The translations under genes and the position numbers were made by a program. Of a DNA stretch of 12,080 bases, positions 6,436-12,080 are shown one piece after another. Position 1 is the stretch's first letter. Every line of letters starts with the position of its first letter. A model generated the notes under the pieces. That model ran no database searches. It was not told where the DNA came from and saw nothing but the letters and a program-made list of their open reading frames with translations. Location of the stretch: positions 1 through 12,080 of the forward strand of contig JAGOIB010000061.1 in assembly GCA_017995875.1 (NCBI GenBank). Direction: 5' to 3'. Origin of the DNA: Saprospiraceae bacterium (GTDB taxonomy: Bacteria > Bacteroidota > Bacteroidia > Chitinophagales > Saprospiraceae).

Positions 6436-8454
6436 ATGAATAACCGGTGGCAAGTTGTACAACTCTACACCCTTGGAATCTTGTTAATGCTTTCAGCTTG
6501 TGTGCCTGTAGAAAAGAAAGTTCAGGCTCCTTTTGACATCAGCCTGAATCAAAGCAAGATCCGGCATGTATTTGATCTTCAGAATGCCCAGGATAAAGAC
6601 AGCCTGGTAATGCTCCTGACCAGCGACGATCCTTCTTTACGCTATGCGGCTGTGCGGGCTTTTGCTTCTTACCAGGACACCTCTGTATTGAATGCACTTA
6701 TTCCATTACTTCTCGATCCTCAGGGAGAAGTTCGCATGATGGCAGCATACGCTGTTGGGCAAATGGGATCTACCAAAGCTGAAGCATCCCTGACAGCAGC
6801 ATTTGATGGACGGGACAGCGCCCGTTTATATGAGCAGGCCAATAGCACCATCCTGGAAGCGATGGGTAAAATAGGAAACACACAATATCTGCGGGCCCTC
6901 AGTACTATCTCAACTTATCAATCTATTGATACGCTGTTACTGCTTGGACAGGTAAGAGGTATATATCGCTATGCATTGCGCGACATGGTTGATCCTGAAG
7001 GAACAGCAACGATGGTCCGATATCTTTCTGATGTATCCATTCCAATTCCGGTCCGGATAGTAGCTGCCAATTACCTCCATAGGGCACCGGGTATAGATCT
7101 TGCCCCTCATGCTGATCAAATCATTGCCAACTGGCATAGCGAAACTAATCCATTCTTACGCATTTGTCTTGCAACGGCTCTGGGAAAAGTAAAATCTCCG
7201 GAGAGTATGAAAATTTTAGTAGAAGGATTGGAGACAGAATCGGATTACAGAGTAAAATGCAATATCGTGAGAGCGCTTCAGGGTTTTGATTACAATGATG
7301 TTTCACAGATATTGCTGATCACGACCAAAGATGAAAATGCAAATATTGCTGAATTGGCTGCCCAATACTTTGTCGTTCATGGACGCGAAAAGGATGCTGC
7401 TAAATATAAAGTTGCCATTGGTGAGTGCAAAACATGGCAGGCAAAAACGAGAATGGCTGAGGCTGCCAATACATATATGACGTCAATGTTTAGCGGAGCT
7501 AAAACAGCCCTCCAAAATGAAATACTCAATGCGTTAAAAACCACAACAGATCCATATCAAAAAGCTGGGTGGCTAAAAGCCTGGGGAAGTGAAATACGGA
7601 ATTTTGAATCATTACCAAGATACATGCAGGCTGACCAACCTGCTCCTGTGAGGACACAAGCCGCCTCGAGCCTTATCGAAGCCTGTACCAATAAAAACTT
7701 TGATGCATTTTTTGCCGGCGAAGGATACCTCATCAAGGCACAGATCGGTGGTTATCTGATCACTGCTGTCAAATCGGGCGATGCAGGGCTTATCGATCTT
7801 GTTGCGGGAGCCATTGTAGATCAAAAGACGGGAATGAAAAGCGTCATGAATGATAAAAAGTCAGAGTTGAATAAAGCCCTTGCCGGACTTAAACTCCCTG
7901 ATGAGTTGGAAACGTACATAGACTTGTCAAAGGCGCTAAAGGAATATGGAATAGATGCTCCAGCCATTCCGGAAGAGCAGAAAAAATATAAATCTATTGA
8001 TTGGAAAATAATAGATGCATGGAAGCCGGGTAGTAAAGTGCAAATCATCACATCAAAAGGAGAAATTACCCTGAGCCTATTTCCCGGACGTGCGCCTGTC
8101 TCTGTGACGAGTTTTGTTCAACTTGCCAATCAAGGATTCTACAATGGAAAAGCATTTCATCGTGTAGTACCAAATTTTGTCATTCAGACAGGATGTCCGA
8201 GGGGAGATGGCTTTGGTGGATTAGATTTCACCCTCCGCTCCGAACTCAACGGTAATTACTATGATGATGAAGGGTATGTAGGTATGGCTTCTGCCGGACC
8301 ACATACAGAAGGAACGCAATTTTTTATTACCCATTCTCCCACACCACATCTTGATGGGCGATATACTATATTTGGAAAAGTAACTTCGGGCATGGATGTA
8401 GTGCAAAAGATCACCATGGGCGATATCATCACACAAATCAATATACTCTACTAA
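6436..8454 (+). CDS. Lipoprotein with HEAT repeats and C-terminal cyclophilin-type peptidyl-prolyl isomerase
   Basis: This is a probable periplasm-facing lipoprotein that catalyses cis-trans isomerisation of prolyl bonds. Counted from the ATG at 6436 (672 residues), residues 1-21 form a lipoprotein signal with lipobox LSAC and acylated Cys22. Roughly 54-315 is a series of HEAT-like helical repeats (for example DPSLRYAAVRAFASY and GEVRMMAAYAVGQMG), followed by a less regular helical region to about 500. The cyclophilin domain (about 531-672) has FHRVVPNFVIQTG with R576, F581 and Q584 matching R55, F60 and Q63 of human CypA, and GTQFFITHS with Q628. Positions equivalent to CypA W121 and H126 are H638 and Y643, as in many bacterial cyclophilins. 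A TTG at 6418 would add six residues, but the ATG gives the better signal peptide. The gap to gcvT is 9 nt. The client proteins are unknown; the neighbouring PBP is only a guess. Confidence 0.9.
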   Translation: MNNRWQVVQLYTLGILLMLSACVPVEKKVQAPFDISLNQSKIRHVFDLQNAQDKDSLVMLLTSDDPSLRYAAVRAFASYQDTSVLNALIPLLLDPQGEVRMMAAYAVGQMGSTKAEASLTAAFDGRDSARLYEQANSTILEAMGKIGNTQYLRALSTISTYQSIDTLLLLGQVRGIYRYALRDMVDPEGTATMVRYLSDVSIPIPVRIVAANYLHRAPGIDLAPHADQIIANWHSETNPFLRICLATALGKVKSPESMKILVEGLETESDYRVKCNIVRALQGFDYNDVSQILLITTKDENANIAELAAQYFVVHGREKDAAKYKVAIGECKTWQAKTRMAEAANTYMTSMFSGAKTALQNEILNALKTTTDPYQKAGWLKAWGSEIRNFESLPRYMQADQPAPVRTQAASSLIEACTNKNFDAFFAGEGYLIKAQIGGYLITAVKSGDAGLIDLVAGAIVDQKTGMKSVMNDKKSELNKALAGLKLPDELETYIDLSKALKEYGIDAPAIPEEQKKYKSIDWKIIDAWKPGSKVQIITSKGEITLSLFPGRAPVSVTSFVQLANQGFYNGKAFHRVVPNFVIQTGCPRGDGFGGLDFTLRSELNGNYYDDEGYVGMASAGPHTEGTQFFITHSPTPHLDGRYTIFGKVTSGMDVVQKITMGDIITQINILY

Positions 8455-8463
8455 TACTATAAC

Positions 8464-9588
8464 ATGATACTATCTACTCCATTAGAATCCAGGCATATAG
8501 CACTGGGTGCCAAGATGACAGAATTTGCCGGGTACAACATGCCTGTGCTTTATTCCAATCTTCAGGAAGAACACCACGCAGTGCGAAAAAGTGTTGGTGT
8601 GTTTGATGTCTCCCATATGGGTGAATTTATTGTCAAAGGAAAACAGGCATTTGAACTGGTACAAAGAATTAGTTCCAATGATGTGGCTGCGCTGGCCATC
8701 GGTCAGGCTCAGTATTCATGCCTTCCCAATGAAACAGGAGGTATCGTTGATGATATGCTGGTGTACAGGCTTCCGCAAGACATGAGTGCTGAAGGAGAGC
8801 AAGCTTTTATGTTGGTCGTCAATGCATCCAACATTCAAAAAGACTGGGATCATATCCAAAAATATGCTGGTGCATTTGATACCCGGATCATCGATATCTC
8901 TGACAAAACAGGATTGTTGGCCGTACAAGGCCCTCTCGCTGAAGCAGTATTACAACCATTGACCAATGTGGTCCTAAAAGATATTCCCTATTACCATTTT
9001 GCCAAAGGGACTGTGGCAGGAATAGACAATGTGATAATCTCCGCGACAGGTTATACGGGAGCAGGTGGTTTTGAATTGTATGTTGACAGCCAACACCTTC
9101 CAGATCTATGGGACATCGTGATGAACCTGGATCATCCTGTCAAACCTTTACCTGCAGGGCTTGGCGCAAGGGATACGTTGCGTCTCGAAATGGGATACTG
9201 TCTGTATGGTAATGATATCGATGATACAACTTCTGTCCTTGAAGCAGGTCTTGGGTGGATTACTAAGCTCAACAAGAAAAGTGATTTCCCTTCAAAGGAT
9301 ATTTTTATAAAACAGAAAAAAGAGGGCGTTGCTAAAAAACTTGTAGGATTTGTTGTCGATGATCGTCGTGTTCCAAGGCATGGATATCCGGTGTGTGATC
9401 TTGAAGGAAAAGAAATCGGGGTTGTCACAAGTGGAACGTTGTCTCCTACCCTTCAGGTCCCATTAGGGATGGCTTACGTACCAACGAGTTATTCGGCTTT
9501 GGGATCAACCTTCAACGTACAAGCGGGCAGCAAAATGTTGAGTGCGAAAGTAGTTTCATTGCCATTCGTAACACCGGATAAAGTTTGA
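8464..9588 (+). CDS. gcvT: Aminomethyltransferase, glycine cleavage system T protein
   Basis: GcvT transfers the methylene group from the aminomethyl-lipoyl arm of the H protein to tetrahydrofolate, releasing ammonia and forming 5,10-methylene-THF in the cytoplasm. The 374-residue protein is full length. The N-terminal TPLESRHIALGAKMTEFAGY (5-24), the FDVSHMGEF motif (47-55), GGIVDDMLVYR (92-102, containing the catalytic aspartate, D96 or D97), ATGYTGAGGFELYV (194-207), GARDTLRLEMGYCLYGND (234-251) and the C-terminal SGTLSPTL (323-330) are all recognisable family features. No gcvH or gcvP gene is in the window, so the rest of the complex must be encoded elsewhere. It begins 9 nt after the cyclophilin gene, leaving no room for a glycine riboswitch, and is 35 nt upstream of the DUF1015 gene. 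The ATG at 8464 is the natural start. Confidence 0.96.
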   Translation: MILSTPLESRHIALGAKMTEFAGYNMPVLYSNLQEEHHAVRKSVGVFDVSHMGEFIVKGKQAFELVQRISSNDVAALAIGQAQYSCLPNETGGIVDDMLVYRLPQDMSAEGEQAFMLVVNASNIQKDWDHIQKYAGAFDTRIIDISDKTGLLAVQGPLAEAVLQPLTNVVLKDIPYYHFAKGTVAGIDNVIISATGYTGAGGFELYVDSQHLPDLWDIVMNLDHPVKPLPAGLGARDTLRLEMGYCLYGNDIDDTTSVLEAGLGWITKLNKKSDFPSKDIFIKQKKEGVAKKLVGFVVDDRRVPRHGYPVCDLEGKEIGVVTSGTLSPTLQVPLGMAYVPTSYSALGSTFNVQAGSKMLSAKVVSLPFVTPDKV

Positions 9589-9623
9589 GTCAACACTTTT
9601 GAAGTAAACAGCATTTCGAGCTT

Positions 9624-10727
9624 ATGAAAATCTATCCATTCGACGCTATCTATCCAAATGTCGATCTAATCGCCTCCACCGATTCTTTTTTCGGAACCGT
9701 ACGGGATGACTATAGCGAGTATTACAAGAATGGATTTTTTCATCACTCCGATCAACGGGCCTTCTACATCATGGAGATCCGCACAGATACCAAAATCCAT
9801 TCAGGTATTGTCGTCTGTCTCAATGTAGAGGATTATACGAAAGGTAAGATTGTCAAACACGAGCAAACGATCTCCAGCAGCGAACAATCCATGTTGAAAA
9901 TCCTCTTGCAGCGAGGTGCCATGGTCAAGCCTGTATTACTATGTCATCCGGTCATCAAGGATATCACCAAAGAGATTGAAAAACAAAAGAAAAAAAGAGA
10001 ACCGTTTCTTCAGTTTACAATCGCTGCGGGGCCCCAACAGTATTCCTTGTATCAGATTCCGGAAAAAGAAGGCGCTGCCCTGGCAAACCTATACAAAACG
10101 TTGGTGCCAAAACTTTATATAGCCGATGGCCATCATCGCTGCAGTACAGCCGAAAAACTGAATAAGCTTCAAGGCAATAAGAAGGATCATGATTACTCGC
10201 TGATTCTATCCGCGCTATTCCCGTTTGATCAATTGGATATATTGGATTACAACAAGGTAGTTCAGCTGCCCTATCACCTTAGGTTGACTCGATTTGTAGC
10301 AGAGATCAGCAAGTATTGTGACATCCAACTTTTGGTTCGTCCTCAAAAGCCTGAACGCAAACATGATCTTACGATGTGCATCTATGATGAGTGGTACTTG
10401 CTACGGTGGAAACCCGAGATCCTAAAAAAATATAAAAAATCAGCGGCGGTACTGGATGCTGATATCCTTGACATTGAAATCCTTGAAGGCGTATTGGGCA
10501 TCATTGATGTGCGTACTGACAATCGTGTGCAGCATATTTCCGGGGACCTGGGTCCCGGCAAAGTTGAAGAAAAAGTGAGAACATCCGAGCATCATGCGGG
10601 ATTCTGTATTTATCCTGTCCAATTTGATGAGCTTGTCAAGGTATCCGATAGTAATGGTACACTTCCACCGAAAAGCACATGGTTTGAACCACGCATGATC
10701 AATGGATTTGTGGTAAAATCATATTGA
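9624..10727 (+). CDS. DUF1015 family protein
   Basis: I recognise this 367-residue protein as DUF1015 from its family pattern: N-terminal YPFDAIYPNVDLIAS (4-18), KHEQT (78-82), the central ADGHHRCSTA (167-176) and the C-terminal PPKSTWFEPRMINGFVV (348-364). It has no signal peptide or membrane segment, so it is probably cytoplasmic. It is somewhat shorter than many family members (about 400 residues), with a compact N-terminal third. The biochemical role is not established. In many genomes DUF1015 genes lie near the serine biosynthesis genes serA and serC, but neither is present here. The DGHHR motif resembles the nucleotide-site motif of ParB/sulfiredoxin-like proteins; I offer this only as an inference. 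Its TGA overlaps the next ATG by one base (TGATG), pointing to translational coupling with the amidohydrolase. Confidence 0.88.
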   Translation: MKIYPFDAIYPNVDLIASTDSFFGTVRDDYSEYYKNGFFHHSDQRAFYIMEIRTDTKIHSGIVVCLNVEDYTKGKIVKHEQTISSSEQSMLKILLQRGAMVKPVLLCHPVIKDITKEIEKQKKKREPFLQFTIAAGPQQYSLYQIPEKEGAALANLYKTLVPKLYIADGHHRCSTAEKLNKLQGNKKDHDYSLILSALFPFDQLDILDYNKVVQLPYHLRLTRFVAEISKYCDIQLLVRPQKPERKHDLTMCIYDEWYLLRWKPEILKKYKKSAAVLDADILDIEILEGVLGIIDVRTDNRVQHISGDLGPGKVEEKVRTSEHHAGFCIYPVQFDELVKVSDSNGTLPPKSTWFEPRMINGFVVKSY

Positions 10728-11899
10728 TGAGATTGCGGTATATCACAGCGGACTGGGTATATCCGGTTTCTTCACCCCGTATTCAACATGGTGTAGTAGT
10801 CCTCGAAGGGGATTGCATCAAAGAAGTGACTTCACGGCAACACGTGCCGGCTGATCAGCTGGAATATTTTAAAGGCATTATCATACCGGGTTTCATCAAC
10901 ACACATTGTCATCTTGAATTATCCCACCTGAAAGGCAAAGCACCAACCGGAGCCGGTTTACTTCCGTTCCTTGATCATGTGGTTAAATTCCGCGATATAG
11001 CTCAAACAGACATTGATTCAGCCATCATTGAAGCCGATGCTGCTATGTGGGAAAACGGAATCCAGGCAGTAGGAGACATCTGCAATAAGACAGATACTTT
11101 TGCTGTGAAACGGGCGAGTAAAATTCATTACTACAGCTTTGTAGAGATGTTTGATTTCCTGCAGGAGCAGCAGACAGACATCATGATAGCGGGGTATATG
11201 GACGCGTATAGGCAAGCGCCTGAACCAAAGACTGCTGTGCCTCATGCACCTTACTCTGTTTCACGCAATTTGTTTAAGCTTGTCAATGAACTAAACACGT
11301 CTAAAGGAACAGTGAGCATACACAATCAGGAGACACCTGCAGAGCAGGACTTTTTTATGCAGGGGAGTGGCGGTTTCTTTGACTTTTATAAAAACTTTGG
11401 TTTTGATCTTGGCCATTTTCAACCCACCGCCAAAACTTCCATTCATTATGCCATGTCCAATATGGATCCAAAGCATCGCACCATTTTTGTACATAACACG
11501 TTGACCTCATCTGAGGATATACAAGCCGCGCAAATGTGGAGTGAACAGGTATATTGGGCTACTTGTGCCAATGCTAACCTTTACATCGAAAACCGGCTTC
11601 CATTCTATCAGCATTTTATTCAAGCAAATGCCCGCATGACCATTGGTACTGACAGCCTTACGTCCAACTGGCAGCTATCGATTCTTGAAGAGATGAAGAC
11701 CATTGCAAAGTATCAATCTTATGTGTCCTTTGAAACACTGCTTCTATGGGCAACGTTGAATGGCGCAATGGCTTTGGGTATGGATGATCAATTGGGATCA
11801 TTAGAAGAAGGCAAGTCACCAGGAGTGTTACACCTTTCCTTCGATCCTGAAATGGACAAACTGTATGATGCTCAAGTAATTGTTAGAAGACTGATTTGA
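10727..11899 (+). CDS. Metal-dependent amidohydrolase (ATZ/TRZ, cytosine-deaminase-like subfamily)
   Basis: This is a cytoplasmic metal-dependent deaminase or hydrolase of the amidohydrolase superfamily. From the ATG at 10727 (390 residues), the ligand set is complete: HCH in GFINTHCHLELSHLKG (H60, H62), H199 with E202 in HNQETPAE, H256 in FVHN, and D309 in IGTDSLTSNWQLS. HAPYSVS (173-179) is a substrate-side motif of this subfamily. The family includes deaminases of adenosine-like compounds; the INTHCHLELS region resembles the aminofutalosine deaminase MqnX of the futalosine menaquinone pathway, which some Bacteroidota use, but the sequence alone does not prove the substrate. A TTG at 10724 is an alternative start; the ATG overlapping the upstream TGA by one base is more likely. 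It is the last gene of the run. Confidence 0.87.
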   Translation: MRLRYITADWVYPVSSPRIQHGVVVLEGDCIKEVTSRQHVPADQLEYFKGIIIPGFINTHCHLELSHLKGKAPTGAGLLPFLDHVVKFRDIAQTDIDSAIIEADAAMWENGIQAVGDICNKTDTFAVKRASKIHYYSFVEMFDFLQEQQTDIMIAGYMDAYRQAPEPKTAVPHAPYSVSRNLFKLVNELNTSKGTVSIHNQETPAEQDFFMQGSGGFFDFYKNFGFDLGHFQPTAKTSIHYAMSNMDPKHRTIFVHNTLTSSEDIQAAQMWSEQVYWATCANANLYIENRLPFYQHFIQANARMTIGTDSLTSNWQLSILEEMKTIAKYQSYVSFETLLLWATLNGAMALGMDDQLGSLEEGKSPGVLHLSFDPEMDKLYDAQVIVRRLI

Positions 11900-11913
11900 G
11901 TTGAACCTGTAAC

Positions 11914-11941
11914 CGTGAATCGTCAGTCGTGAATCGTCAGT
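11914..11941. repeat. 14-bp tandem repeat built from two alternating heptamers
   Basis: The 14-mer CGTGAATCGTCAGT occurs twice in direct tandem (11914-11927 and 11928-11941). It is itself made of two related 7-mers, CGTGAAT and CGTCAGT, so the structure is a four-unit heptamer array. It begins 14 nt after the amidohydrolase stop codon. A 7-nt periodicity is also present at the left end of the window (GTCAATT x2), in each case just beyond a gene's 3' end. No function is evident. Confidence 0.85.
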
Positions 11942-11953
11942 ATTATTTTTCAA

Positions 11954-11971
11954 TTTTTTTTAACAAAAAAA
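11954..11971. other. T8-AAC-A7 tract, weak terminator candidate
   Basis: Eight T residues (11954-11961), AAC, then seven A residues (11965-11971) form an AT-only inverted repeat with a 3-nt loop. It lies 55 nt after the amidohydrolase stop and could help end transcription of the operon in either direction. There is no GC-rich stem in front of the T-run, so it does not meet the usual intrinsic terminator pattern. Confidence 0.25.
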
Positions 11972-11985
11972 CTATTATATCCGTT

Positions 11986-12009
11986 GGTTCAAGTCTCCAG
12001 ACTTGAACC
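11986..12009. repeat. REP-like stem-loop 1
   Basis: GGTTCAAGTCT (11986-11996) and AGACTTGAACC (11999-12009) are perfectly complementary, an 11-bp stem separated by only CC, so the real loop is probably TCCA. The apex GTCTCCAGAC is almost identical to that of the second hairpin. No T-run follows directly, so I do not call it a terminator. Confidence 0.8.
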
Positions 12010-12017
12010 TGCTATCT

Positions 12018-12035
12018 GCTCGTCTCCTGACGAGC
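12018..12035. repeat. REP-like stem-loop 2
   Basis: GCTCGTC (12018-12024) pairs perfectly with GACGAGC (12029-12035) around the loop TCCT. Its apex GTCTCCTGAC differs from the apex of hairpin 1 (GTCTCCAGAC) at a single base, while the outer stems differ. The two look like variants of one element with a conserved tip, 8 nt apart. Confidence 0.75.
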
Positions 12036-12080
12036 GAGTGTGAATCAAAGACTACTTCTTCATCCGTTGGTTCAAGTCTC

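Larger units (their letters stand above)
11979..12080. repeat. 83-bp-period direct repeat, second copy cut by window edge
   Basis: The 19-mer ATCCGTTGGTTCAAGTCTC is present exactly at 11979-11997 and again at 12062-12080, where the window ends. The offset is 83 bp. The first unit holds two stem-loops (11986-12009 and 12018-12035) and a 26-nt spacer (12036-12061); whether the second unit repeats the whole pattern cannot be seen. The arrangement suggests a tandem array of palindromic elements of REP/BIME type. No transposase is visible in the window. Confidence 0.8.

Noticed and set aside
8455..8463. Glycine riboswitch upstream of gcvT
   Set aside because: The gap between the cyclophilin gene and gcvT is only 9 nt, far too short for any riboswitch.
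9589..9623. Internal promoter ahead of the DUF1015 gene
   Set aside because: CACTTTTG occurs in the gap but lacks the TA of the -7 consensus and has no partner element; not supportable.
11986..12035. Intrinsic terminators for the operon
   Set aside because: The stems are strong, but neither is followed by a T-run, and they recur as a repeat unit, which fits a repetitive element better.
11979..12080. CRISPR array
   Set aside because: Only one exact 19-bp repeat pair with an 83-bp period is seen, the intervening sequence is itself made of hairpins, and no cas gene is near.

Overview
The window looks like ordinary chromosomal DNA from a Bacteroidota bacterium, probably of the Saprospiraceae or a nearby lineage. 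The reasons are the style of the proteins (a PBP1A with a long linker, a HEAT-repeat cyclophilin lipoprotein, a DUF1015 protein, a GYTGAGGFE-type GcvT), very short intergenic gaps, almost no Shine-Dalgarno sequences, and -7 boxes of the TAnnTTTG type. The genus is not determinable from what I can see. No RNA gene, prophage, CRISPR array, complete insertion sequence or broken gene is visible.

Layout: on the minus strand, phoH (1280-2272) is followed by aroA (14-1273) with a 6-nt gap, a two-gene transcription unit reading off the left edge. A 160-nt divergent region (2273-2432) carries one TAnnTTTG box facing each way. On the plus strand, seven genes run from 2433 to 11899 with gaps of -4, 21, 68, 9, 35 and -1 nt, so they may form one long operon: a small ABM-domain protein, aroB, a class A penicillin-binding protein, a HEAT-repeat/cyclophilin lipoprotein, gcvT, a DUF1015 protein, and a metal-dependent amidohydrolase. 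The last 181 nt hold no gene. They contain a heptamer-based tandem repeat, an AT tract, and a pair of stem-loops that begin to repeat with an 83-bp period at the window edge.

Function: aroA and aroB supply two steps of the shikimate pathway from opposite sides of one intergenic region. The PBP polymerises and crosslinks peptidoglycan in the periplasm, and the cyclophilin lipoprotein probably assists folding there. GcvT feeds one-carbon units from glycine into folate. The DUF1015 and amidohydrolase genes overlap and are probably translationally coupled; the amidohydrolase could act in futalosine-type menaquinone synthesis, but that is inference.

I found no clear new multi-gene system. The least explained parts are the repeat/hairpin cluster at the right end, the DUF1015-amidohydrolase pair, and the ABM protein coupled to aroB.
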